A stretch of DNA of 64,000 nucleotides from Viscum album (taxonomy: Eukaryota > Streptophyta > Magnoliopsida > Santalales > Viscaceae), in the NCBI GenBank assembly GCA_963277665.1, contig OY728137.1, positions 1,170,462,670 to 1,170,526,669 on the forward strand, in the 5' to 3' direction. Numbering within the stretch: position 1 is the first letter of the stretch; each line of letters begins with the position of its first letter. The notes under the pieces are model-generated. The model saw nothing but the letters and a program-made list of their open reading frames with translations, ran no database searches and had not been told where the DNA came from. The translations under genes and the position numbers were made by a program. Below are positions 23,512 through 34,721 of the stretch, piece by piece.

Positions 23512-24447
23512 TTAGTTTGACTGATTCTTTTTAGTTATATGATTTTAGGAATTAATAGTAAGTTGATTTTGGGTTATTTATGAAATTGATTAACCTATCA
23601 TGGAGGATATGTGATTAGGTTAATTACTTTTCAATACGAGACTTTAGGAGCAACTGATGTTGTTTGGAGATAAATGTTACGATTTAACATGGAAGACTAT
23701 GTGACTAAATCCTTCAAATATTTGGGTTTCAATCTTAGTTTGGTTTACTTTGAAGAATTTTATGGACAAATTGATTATAGAATGGTCCTCGTTGATCTTT
23801 GGGTTTTTTTGGACAAATTTTGGAGATTAAGAAAGGATTTTCTTTTTATAAAGGGTTATCCTTTTTTGGATTATCTGATCTTGTACTAGCCTTTTTGGTT
23901 TTGGTTTTGGTTAAAGTCTAAAGACATGGGAAGTATATAGTTCTCTTTTGTGGATTAGGTGATTCTCTAGAAGTTGATTATAGTACTCTTAATGCGAACA
24001 AGTCTCCCTAAATACTCGTCTTTTGGAAGAAATATGAGTTTGATTAAGGAATCTAGTAAAAGTTGAAAGTCAAAATGATAAGTGATTATGTTTCCTTATG
24101 AATAAATTCCTCAATAAAAAGTAACTTAAAACAAAAATGTTTTCTATTAACTTTTCCTACTGGGGAACCCAACACCGTTTAACCCATCACAAGTTTGTGA
24201 TTTCCTTATTGTTAACTTTCTCCTAAACATGTTTTCTATCACTCTCCATTAGAACATGACCCTTGGTTTTTTTCCTCCATGTCCATATTTTCATACTTGG
24301 AATCCTAGTATGGGTTAACTCGTGTGACCTTTGTACTTATCTTTCTTTATTTTAATGTGATTGTTTTACCGACTCTTCTTCCGATGTGGGACTTTCAAGG
24401 ATGTTTCCAAGCGCAATTTTAAAATTGCGAGGACACAATTCCCAAAT

Positions 24448-24458
24448 GGGCGGAAGGA
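24448..24458 (+). other. Polypurine tract of element C
   Basis: GGGCGGAAGGA lies directly before the 3' LTR start at 24459. Confidence 0.85.
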
Positions 24459-26090
24459 TATAACACCCCAGGTAAATAAAGAATATGACATTTTCATATT
24501 TATCCATATTTTTGAATAAAATATTAATATGACTTTAAAGGGGATGATATTCTCGATGGCGTACCCAACACGCTACAACGAGTTTCTTGGGAATCTTACA
24601 TTGCACTCTAATAATAAAATAATATTATTTTAAATGGCAGTTAACATGTATCTGTTGTATTGGAGGGAATGTATAGAAATAACTAAAATATGATTATATA
24701 TGTTTTTAAATGTTTTTACATTTATCCAATAAAAGATGAAGGCTTAAAATGCGGAAATAATTCAATTTTAGGCGTATATGCCCTAGTTTTCACTAAAGGT
24801 TCACTTATCGCCTTTTGATGGAGAACCATCATTAAATATAGTTTTGTTCACCCTTATACATCCTTTTAGACCAAATAAAACTCTTCTTAGGAATTGGGAC
24901 ATCAAAATTTACTTTGTGTAAATTTTTGGTATCTTTCTGATAAAGTTCATTTTTTTAATGAATAGTGTAAAATGTTGTATTTTAATTCAAAACCTCTTTT
25001 TAATATAATATATTTATATGATTATATTATCTTTTGAATTGGTTTTAAAGTGAAATTATAATATATTTTTACCATTAAATCCAATAGTGGTCGTTGGAAT
25101 TAATTTCACTTTGAAATCAGACTTAAACTAGTGTCAATCTTTTGATACTTATTGTTTCATAAAAACACGCTATTTGCTCTAACAGCGGGAATTAATTATT
25201 AAATTAATTAATGTGAATTATATGTTTTGAATTTTGTAAAATAGACTTAATTTTTGAATTCGGAATATCAAATATACCTTAGGGTGAATTTTTCGGATTT
25301 TTCTGAAAAACTTCAATTTTTGATGAATAGTGAAACCACTAAGTGGTACTTATAAAAACTGATTTTTCCGTTTAAATGAAACTTTGCCATCTTTTTGTTT
25401 TGAATTTCAAAAATCCGACATACATGGTTGTAATTAAGAAGTAAAATTTGGTTCAATGGGATAAAAATAAATTTTTTGGTGAATAGTAACTTATTAAGTT
25501 TTTAATCACGATTAGAGGTAATTAGTGTAGTTTAAGGTAAAAATAATGTTTTAATAATATGAAATGAACTTGACACAATGTCCTAAACTCATTGGATGTG
25601 CCATGGCTGACCAAGACAACCCATGGGTCAACTTGGGGACCCCATGAAGCCACTTTAGATGGAAAATGACATTAATATCTTTTTATTTAAAGTTAAAGTA
25701 AAAATGAGACAAACATGAGATGTTTTACTAAAACAATTTTTACATGGGGTTATACAAGTCAGGGTTTTGACTAAAAATAGTCATTGGAAAGCTAAAAAGA
25801 TTTCCTATATCATATTAAATTTTTAATAATTTTTAGACATTATATAAATTACATTATTTATGACATCATGATGATGCAGCGATGACCTCATTATTTGACG
25901 ATTTAAATAAAATGGAAAGATAATGTAAAATATAAGACCTACACATGGCCAAAACCTATTGTATGAGTGGATTTAGAAACCTTATCACCTTATCCTCGAA
26001 TTATATTAATGTGGGACCTTTTGAATACTAAACTCTTTTTAAAATAAAGTAACTTATCTTTACTTTCCAAGAGTGCCCCTCATCTCCTCT

Positions 26091-26099
26091 TATAAAAGG
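26091..26099 (+). promoter_or_regulatory. TATA box of the element C 3' LTR
   Basis: TATAAAAGG, preserved from the 5' LTR. If active, this copy would fire towards the right, into element B's LTR. Confidence 0.6.
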
Positions 26100-26640
26100 C
26101 CCCCAACTCTACCTCTTTTCCCACTCACCCAAAGCATTTGGCTCGGACAAACCCTGCCCATTTTGTCTCTAAACTTCCCTATCTTACTCCTTGAAGCCTC
26201 ACTTTGGGCAGAAGACTTCCCAAATAAGCATTTGAGCTCAAAACAATGGGAGTTACCCGATTTTAAGGTAATGCCTTCTTTTGAGTCCTTTGGTTTTATT
26301 TTGCTTCTCCAACCCCCTAAACTCTTTTTATTATTTTCTTTTGTAACAAATAAAGTATCCTAAATATACTAGGATGTTGTTATAAGAAGTATTAGAGCTA
26401 CACTTACAAAAACCTACATATAATGGTTAAAGAACATACTGTTTCCGTGGATGGTGAATTTCTGCCTCCCGAAATGATGATTGTTCAACATTCTTTTAAC
26501 ACCTTCAAAGATGGCCATTAAGATGAAACTATATTTATATATGATATATAATATGTTTATGTTTTCCTTAAGATTCTGTATTTTTCATTTTGGGCATACT
26601 TTCATGGTTTCCATTATGGGTAAAGACGATATCTTCATTT

Positions 26641-27073
26641 AAGGAAGTGCGGACAACCGCCCCCTCAAAGTGATGTGATTCGTTAATGCCATATGTGGGA
26701 TGTGTAAAAGATGGATTTAAAGTTATTATATATGATGTTATACTGTAATTATAATACACCTCTATATCATTATTATCTCTTTCCATTAAAGTATGAGATA
26801 TAAATGAAAGTAGCGTTCATGCGTACGTACGGCTTACCGTCTCCATGAACGGTACATTTCATTTCTTATCCCCAAATGTAATGTACTATTAAAAGTACAT
26901 GTATATAATGGATATATATAATTAATGATATATATAAATGATGAATATAATTATTGAATTAAAATATACATACCTCTAATTTATTTTTAATTCCATTAAT
27001 ATGACAAAGAAATGAAAGTAGCGTTCATGCGTACGTACGGCTTACCGTCTCCATGAACGGTGCATTTCATTTC
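26641..27073 (+). repeat. Hairpin-forming tandem repeats, 3' LTR of C
   Basis: Clear copies at 26802-26865 and 27010-27073, both with CGTACGTACGGCTTACCGTC, and a diverged copy at about 26641-26685. The arms are better preserved here than in the 5' LTR. Confidence 0.85.
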
Positions 27074-27400
27074 TTACCTCTAAATGATTATTTAATATTA
27101 TAAATCCATTTATATGATGGATATATATGATATATATGATATCCAAATCATGAATTTCATTGTGGATATAAAGAACCTTTGACCACACGAACAACATGTA
27201 ATTGTAAGAAGTCCACTTTCGACTTAAGAACCAAATATCGACAAAACAATCATTATTAACAGAAATGGTTACATAATGTTTATAACATTTCAATAAGTTA
27301 TCTAAAAGGAATAATTAACTAGAGAAATGTTCTTAATAAAGTGGAAATTAACTCAAGTTTATTATTCAGGATGTTAAAGAATGATCGAGTCAAGTCGGAC

Positions 27401-28183
27401 CCGAGGTAAGGGATCTTACTCCTCTCTTTCTTTTTAAGTACACTCTTTTACGTCATTTCTTATAAGATCATCTTTCTTGTTATTGGGATGTTCTTTTATA
27501 TTACTCTTACTGTAATTTTTATGTTCATATTATGAGAGAACCTATTCTCTCTCATCAATACATTTTGGAAGTTTTGAGTGGCGCCGTTAGGCTTCCGAAT
27601 TTTCGTAAGAGATCTAACCTCTCTCTTTCTTTTTAAGTACTCTCCTTTATGTCACTTCTTTTAAGCTCCTCTTTGTTATGTTGGGGGATGTTCTTTTGAA
27701 TTCATATTTCAGTAAACATTATTTTGATATGATGAGAGACCATATTTCCTCTCATCAATCCATTTTGGAAGTTTTAAGTGGCGCCGTTAGGCTGCCGAGT
27801 TTTCGTAAGGGATTTTTCATCTCACTTTTATTCCCGTGAGATTTATGCTACATTTGCCACAATTTCCTTTGAGTGGTGTATGTACTGACCATTATTATAC
27901 ACTTTTTGTAGTATAATTTTATTTATGGGTATTCACATCTTCATTGTATGACCCTTCTTCCATGGGGTGTACGTTTCAAAAGTTTCCCAACTCGGTAAGG
28001 GGACCTTTCACCCTCCTCTTTTTAAAAGACTTCTTTTGTTGGGTCTTTTAATTTACATATTGTTATGTTGGGATATGTTCTCATGTATCCTTACTGATGT
28101 AAATTTTATGTCCATGTGATGAGATACCTATTCTTTTATCTCTCATCAACTCATTTTGACGTGACGCCGTTAGGCTGTCAAGG
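27401..28183 (+). repeat. 200-bp tandem array, 3' LTR of C
   Basis: Cores at 27580, 27780 and 28162 repeat the 200 and 382 spacing of the 5' LTR. Confidence 0.88.
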
Positions 28184-29390
28184 GAACTTCTTAACCCAAT
28201 TTCCATTCTTTGGGTTAATCTCCTACTTTCAAATTACGTCATGATATTATTATGTCCAATATTGTATTTTTACTTTCTTTATGTGTAATTATAGTGAATA
28301 CAGATAATATATCTATTTTATTTTAAAAATGATCTTTGTATGGGACTTCGTCTCAATCTCCTTTCATTGAGGCATATTTTGTTTTATACACAACATTCTT
28401 TTATACAGTGTATAAACCTCTTTGACTTTTATGTTTATCCAAAAGGAATCTATTTTATAGGAAGCATTTTACTAAACGACAAAAGGGAATGTTTTTGTCG
28501 TACGTATGCAGCGACAATGACTTCTCCGCCGCCATGACCGTTATTTGAGTTTCGGATTCCTCTACAAGCCATACCTTCTTTTTAAAAGAAAAATAAATAC
28601 CATGTTTTACTTTTCTTTTTTTTGGTATCGAAAATGGTTTTCATAATGTTTTTATATCAATATGTTGTATTGATATCTTGTGATTGAAAGGTGGGAATGT
28701 TATGTTTCTTTTATGCATGTTTTATGTGATATGATTATGTTGAGGTTCTTGGGCATTATTATAAAAATGGGTGGTTCTGTGACAAACTTAGGGCGGGTGA
28801 GCCCGATATAGCTCTCCAATGAATTGGGTAACGCAAAGGAGTGAAACGTTAAGGTTTATCCGAAGAGATTTAGGGAATATACTGTGATGGGTATTCCAAA
28901 CGTAACCAAGAGGGTTACTCCCTACGTAAGAATGTTATGAATGCATCACGTTACCTTTATGTCTTATGTTTTCTATGATTTATTCATGGTTTGATGAGGT
29001 ATGTTAAAGTGCCTATGTTTTATGGGTAAAGTATGATTTCATTCTTATGTATATATGAACTCATTTTTCCTTTCCATATTTTTATAACCCTTACTGAGCT
29101 TTTTATGCTCATCACAAATTTTTGAAATGTTTTTCACAGGTCAAGGGAAAGGTACATGATGTGATGATAGTGTCAAGGATGTGTCAAGAAAGAATCCATG
29201 TTTTATTTTCAATATGTTTCCATTGATGGGAAGAATGAATACTGTCTTTTATGTAACCACTTTGTTTAAATGTGGAATGTAATGCATGTTTTATGATCTA
29301 ATTCTCTAAAAATCTAAACCTCAAAAGATCCTCAATGTGTAATCTTGTATTAACTCAAGATTAAGTTTGGTTTAAGGCTGGGGCCTTATA

Positions 29391-29395
29391 TATAT
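29391..29395. repeat. Right target-site duplication of element C (TATAT)
   Basis: Identical to 17856-17860; after it the B LTR resumes (AAGATAC-TAAATATTA corresponds to the same motif near 37480). Confidence 0.85.
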
Positions 29396-29945
29396 ATCAT
29401 ATTTTCATTTTATAAGATACCTAAATATTAGACTTACATAGGTATGTTTACTATTCTAATCGTCATGTTACTATTTCTATTGGCCATATTACAATTACAA
29501 TAGTCAAGTTACTATTTTAATAGCTAGATTTCTATTCCAACAATCATATTTTTAATGGTCATATATGTTCCATAATTTTTATAAATACCTATTAATTAAT
29601 TCATTCCATATTAACTTAAATTTTAATTCACTGTTATATACACTTTAATCTTCAAAATTAAAGTTTATTACTTACATTATGTTTTATTTATACAAATGTT
29701 TTTGTGAGTGCATTAATTCTAGTGGATAATGTTGATACAAATTTTCATACATCACTTATCTTATTTTTTATTTTTTATCAAATTATAATATTTTTAATTC
29801 ATGTTGGTTTAGTTTATAACTAATTTTTCATTCATTATATATGAGAATAATTATTGTTGGTTTCTCTTTGTGATGCATGTGCTCAATAAATCATGATATA
29901 ATTATAAGAAGGGAAATTTAATTAACAAAATTATAAGTTATTATA
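29396..29945 (-). repeat. 3' LTR of element B, second part
   Basis: It continues the LTR broken at 17860 and aligns with about 37460-38012. Shared blocks include AAGATACC-TAAATATTA, a run of short motifs of the type CTAATGGTCAG, and GTTGGTTTCTCT-TGTGATG. It ends at 29945 next to a pyrimidine run. The joined parts total about 3.25 kb, close to the 3.29 kb of the other copy. Confidence 0.82.
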
Positions 29946-29955
29946 TTCTTCCCCC
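29946..29955 (-). other. Polypurine tract of element B
   Basis: TTCTTCCCCC reads GGGGGAAGAA on the minus strand, directly before the B 3' LTR. Confidence 0.8.
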
Positions 29956-32900
29956 AAAATAAATTTCACCCTTAATGTTTCATTTTTCATAAAAAGGTGA
30001 TAACTACTAATGGTACTTATGTTTCATAGCTTCCTCTAGTTCCCATGTCACCTATTCATATTTATGGTTCTGCCAAATTAAATTGACCTAGGGAGTGGTC
30101 TTACTTTTTAGAACCGTATATATACATTATAATATCTTCACTGAATACTACTCATATTAAAGATAATTTTATACTTGTACTAACTCTGAATTCAATACAT
30201 GTGATGGAACTACTGCGTACATCCTTAAGAGTGATATGTGAAATACATCATGTTTTTGAAACATGGTTTATGGAAGTGATACTCTATTAGAAACAACATT
30301 GACTCAATCAAGAGCCCCCAAAAGGAATATGTAAACAATAAATTTGTTTCCCTAATTCCCAAATCTCATTAAATATTTACATAGATATTTTTAGAGGAAT
30401 AAATTATCCTAATCCTCAAACACCAGGTCCGGCTGATGATTGTCTACAAAGATATTTTTTCCACTTTGGACAACCATGAGGTCTTTGAATAGTAACAAAC
30501 TTTTCTCCCATTTTCTAAAAAATTGTGGCTCCTATAAACATGGATTCAACAACATGATCCCAATATATACTTTTTTAATTCTCTTCTATTAAAATATTCA
30601 AATGGGTCCATTTGGATTCTTGAATGGAAACATTTTTTGTAAAAGAAGTCAACCGGTAGAAGATGTTGGTCACATCCTCCTTTGATGTCCATAGAGAATT
30701 CTGTCAATATGTAATCCAATGTATAAATAGTAAGGGAAAAATAACAATCATTTTAATGGCGATAAGCTATACTGACGTTCATATCAGTGTTTAGAGAATG
30801 TGTTAGATTCTTCTGGAAAATATAGGTAAATCTACAATCATGATTAGATATACTCAATAATGGTACTCCCTATAACCTCACCACATCCTTGATGTATATT
30901 TAAGAAAATTTATCATGTGGGAAGTCCAATAGAATTATAATAATGTGATTAGGATTTATAATATGATCCAAAATAAACCATATAACATTATCTCATTTGG
31001 ATGTCTTTTTATGTTCAATGAATATGTCTGTGGTGGGGTTTTCCCATGTCCATGCATGAATGGGTAATGGATTCAATATCCCATTAAAATATTCCTCTTA
31101 TCCTTCACTTAATGATATACTAGTCACATTGATGTATATTCTATGATCACATTATTCATATTATCAAAACAATAGTCCTATTAGAGTTCTTGATGCATCT
31201 TTGTGCTCTATGGGTGGATAGAGAAGGTAGAGCTATGTGAATTATTCAAAAGATATTTCTTTATATCAGTTTTTAGTTGTACACATTATCATGAACCAAA
31301 TATTATAAATCCTTTATCCACAATTTTGAAATTCATAGATTTCCCATTTCTGATATCTTCCATTTTTTTGAATTTCCACATCATCTATTTGATCATCCAT
31401 TTTCTTCTCCAGAATTGATGAGTGGGAAATAATTAGATAAAGGTATGATGATGTTCATTCCTATATGATTCCAAATTCCATACTTTGAATTTCTAAGAAT
31501 AATTTTTCTTTGTCATTTATAATCATTGTAATATTTGTAGGATCCTTTCTACATAGAGAATATACTACTTTATTCGCTCTACTATGATTGAAGTGGAATT
31601 AGTATCCATAATCTTTAATCATCTCTAACCATATACAATGGTGAATATTAAGATCCTTTTAAGTGATTATATATTGGAGGATCTTGTGATCGATATATAT
31701 CTTACACTTATAGCTATAAAGATAATGCCTCCATATTTTCAATCTGACAATCACAAAATCCAACACTAGATTATGTTTGGGATAGTTTTTCTTATGAACA
31801 TTCAGTTTCCATGAGGTGTAGGATATCATAGTATAATTTTTTATTATTTCCTATCCAAATCCCTTCTTTGGAACACCAATTTATACCCCAAAGAGTTCTC
31901 AACATGTTAGTAGAAGATGTATTAGTGCAATGATATTCATATTTTCAACTATTTTAAATAGTATTCATATTCATTTTTCCAGAAAAACAATGCCCCATTC
32001 AAAGATAGAGTGGTTAGTGGGTTCAAAAATCATGATCATTTTCTTACATATTTTTTCTAATACCTAGATAGTCTAAGGAAAATACATATCTTCGTTATAG
32101 ATGTTGTCATGGATCACTCCTCAATCTCCTTTATCTTAGAAGGGTCTAAAAATATCCTTTTTCTATTGATAACATGCCCCAAGAATGAAACTTCCACCCT
32201 CGAGAACACACATTTACTATACGTTTCATAGAGTGTCTCCCTTATAAATGTTTTTATTATAGTATTCAAATTTATCTCATGCAATTCATTTTTCACGGAG
32301 TATATCAAAATATCATCCATAAAGACCAACTTAAATTTCTGAAGGCAACCACTATAGACTCTACTCATTAAGCCCATAAAAAATTACTTGATTATTAGAG
32401 AGTCTGAAGGGAGTCACTTAGAACTAATTGCATCCATACCTCATGCAAAAGAAATTCTTTTGAATATATTTACTCTCTACCTTTAATTGGTGATATTGTA
32501 AATGGAGGTCCCCCTTAGATAAATCATGGAACCCACATAGTTGACTAAACAAGACATATATCCATAGAAGGTGATACTTGTTTTGTATCATGATTTGGTT
32601 TCGATCATGATAATCAATGAATAGACTCAAGGAGCCATTATCCTTTCATTATAAAAATGATTGGTGCATCCCCTAGTGAAGTGATTAGGTATACTAAACT
32701 CTTTTATAGATTCTCTTGTAACTGCTTCTTCAGTTCTTCCAAATCAATAGTTGAAATACTGTATGGTGTCGTTGATATGGGTTGAGATCTTGGTATATGA
32801 TCAGTTGATAAATCAACCTATCATTCTAAAGGATGATCATTAAATTTTTCAAGAAACACATCAGTGCAGTCCCTCACATTGGGCACATCTTCAAGAATGA

Positions 32901-33019
32901 TAATATACTTTATCTTAATACTTAAAGCTAGATATGATTTCTCATAAGAAAATAATATCCATACATGAGTTGAATATTCCGAAGGACATTAATTCTCATC
33001 CTTATATTTGAACTAAATT
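29956..33019 (-). pseudogene. Element B pol: RT, RNase H and integrase, decayed
   Basis: Reading down the minus strand, RT is clearest. IDYHDRNQIMIQNKY and FHDLSKGDLHLQYHQLKV lie at 32630-32424. The palm, KLVFMDDILIYS, at 32377-32114 keeps its two catalytic Asp residues, followed by SFLGHVINRKRIFLDPSKIKEI. RNase H leaves IWRHYLYS near 31720. Integrase leaves VPLLSISNHDCRFTYIFQKN near 30830. The C-terminal integrase and tail lie at 29960-30480, next to the purine tract. Order and motifs are those of a Tekay/Del chromovirus. Frequent stops and shifts make it dead. Confidence 0.82.
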
Positions 33020-33385
33020 TTAGGGTGCATTGGGAGGTAAAGAGTGACTCCCCTCTTTCCAAATTTTGATTTTGGATTTATATAAATATTTCCAAACCAT
33101 GACAAATATATAATCAAACTCCCCTAAATGAAGTAAGTGGAGATTTTTTGGGATCTCTAGTCCACAAAAATTGACCAAAATTGAGTTATATATTTTAGAT
33201 GTAATAATATACCCATTCGCTGATTTCATAGATAACTCTTCCTCTATATTTTGAGGTAGTGATTGAGTAGGTATTCTAAAATTATATGATATTAATGAAT
33301 GAATTGAACCATAATCAAATTTTATATTCACTAACATCGAATGAGAAACAAGAGTACCTATCAAGACATCATTTCTTGAATCCAC
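33020..33385 (-). pseudogene. Element B aspartic protease
   Basis: An open stretch of 121 residues on the minus strand contains NIKFDYGSIHSLISYNF, the protease active site with D-S/T-G changed to D-Y-G, and later LGEFDYIFVMVWKYL, which corresponds to the FDVILGMDWL block. The catalytic triad change should inactivate it. It follows gag and precedes RT, as in other gypsy elements. Confidence 0.8.
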
Positions 33386-34500
33386 CCCAGCAGTAGTGAT
33401 AGCATATGAAATTCCTTATTTGGAGGTTTCTATCACCGATTGTATCTAAAAACCCTTGGAAAAGGGCATTGGCTCACATTTTTCTTATGTTCCTTTTAGT
33501 TGAAAAACTATACTGTAGTATGAGGGTTGATTTGAACCATCCTTTATTCATCTTTATTAGTGGGATTATTTATATCCCTTTTGAATTGATTAGACTGATT
33601 CCCCTAATTTCCACATTTGAAGCATCTCATAGTACCCTTTAGATAGTTCCCAGGATGCGTCTTCCCACACTTTTGACATGTGATATTTTGAGTTTTCTTT
33701 CATAAAGGGAGTTATTTGTTTATCCTCCTATATTAATCTCTATTTTTAAATATATATCTCTAAGCCCTCAAGACCACTGAGAGTCACCAATCTCTGTCTC
33801 AGCCTTTATGGGACAATATATAATCTCCCCACAGATTTCGAAGTCTCAAATATAAAAATGTTTTTTAGAATTATATATAAACCAATAAAGAAGTAATCCA
33901 CCTTTTATTTTAGTGTTCATGACATTGACAGTGTCATATCATGAAATCCTTGTAAGGTTTTCCCCTACACCCTAATAGACTCATCTTCATTTTTCTTAAG
34001 TTTGAGGAACTCATTCTCTATTTTGAGATGTGTATTTTAGGAAAAATATTTATATAAATATATTTTACTTGAATCCTCCCAATTATATGGAATAAATTTC
34101 TTATTTATTATTGAATTTATTGGATTTTTTCTTCTATTGATTACCTTATCAATAAAAATAGTAGACTACTGGCATGACTTTATCTTCTTCTGAACATTGA
34201 TGTATATATAATATTATCACAATGCAGTTAATAAATTGTTATTTGATGAAGGGATTTGAAGATACACTAAAGTTAGGATGTATTTTACATATAAAGGATT
34301 TAATATCCACATAATATTTAATTGGAAAAGGTGGTAATTCCACATGATTCATGTTATTATTCATAATTTTATCCAGTTGATCTAGTACTGTTATGATGTT
34401 CTGAGCTCTCGTTCCCATTAGGTTTTTCATCTCATTAGGAAAATCATCACATTGTTTACCACATTTGTGGATAGAATGACACTCTAGATAAAAAAAGTCA
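33386..34500 (-). pseudogene. gag: Element B gag with double zinc-knuckle relic
   Basis: On the minus strand at 33678-33590 the sequence reads CQKCGKTHPGNYLKGTM and RCFKCGN, then a stop and degenerate residues. This is the double motif (C..CGK.HPG.C followed by C..CG..GH) typical of Tekay-type gag, with some Cys/His lost. Upstream, 34430-34239 is an open stretch with QLDKIMNNN, compatible with a gag N-terminal region. Between them the frame is broken in several places. Confidence 0.72.
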
Positions 34501-34708
34501 GGGGACTTGAATACTTAACAAATGAGCATATAATATACAAATATGAACATATAAATAATAACTTATAAATAAAAAGTATATCCTAACTTATGAGTCCATA
34601 AGTGTTTTTATCTAGGATATACATGAATTTTTTTCATACACATAGACTTATACAAACGTTTCCCACATAAAATATCTTTTCCTAATCCCCAAAAGTAACT
34701 AGATTATC
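34501..34708 (-). other. Element B untranslated leader
   Basis: This lies between gag and the primer-binding site in minus orientation. It is AT-rich and I see no coding block. Confidence 0.5.
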
Positions 34709-34720
34709 CTCTGCTACTAA
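34709..34720 (-). other. Primer-binding site of element B
   Basis: CTCTGCTACTAA is the complement of TTAGTAGCAGAG, two or three changes from TTGGTATCAGAG. One base separates it from the LTR end, the same spacing as in element C. Confidence 0.7.
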
Positions 34721-34721
34721 C

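Larger units (their letters stand above)
22804..24447 (+). other. Element C internal region, no recognisable retrotransposon protein
   Basis: The stretch holds a 56-codon open frame (22994-23164), a tRNA-like promoter unit on the minus strand (about 23388-23511) and a 71-codon open frame at 23674-23889 rich in Phe, Leu and Tyr with no family likeness. I find no zinc knuckle, protease, RT or integrase motif in any frame. Confidence 0.85.
17861..29390 (+). mobile_element. Element C: LARD-like non-autonomous LTR retrotransposon
   Basis: Two LTRs of about 4.93 kb surround only about 1.67 kb of internal DNA with a good primer-binding site and purine tract but no gag or pol domain. That is the layout of a large retrotransposon derivative (LARD), which would need proteins from another element. 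LTR starts are TGTAACACCCC (17861) and TATAACACCCC (24459); both LTRs end in CCTTATA. It is flanked by TATAT on both sides and sits inside B's left LTR. By eye the LTR copies differ at roughly one base in twenty, so it is the youngest part of the nest. Confidence 0.92.
24459..29390 (+). repeat. 3' LTR of element C
   Basis: It matches 17861-22789 along its length, with nearly equal size (4932 against 4929 bases). The same internal landmarks occur in the same order: TATA box 26091-26099, hairpin repeats near 26641, 26802 and 27010, and 200-bp cores at 27580, 27780 and 28162. The initial TG has become TA. Confidence 0.93.

Noticed and set aside
26073..26363. A 96-residue open frame in the element C 3' LTR as a gene
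   Set aside because: It overlaps the conserved TATA box and leader and is not open in the 5' LTR copy; it has no family likeness.
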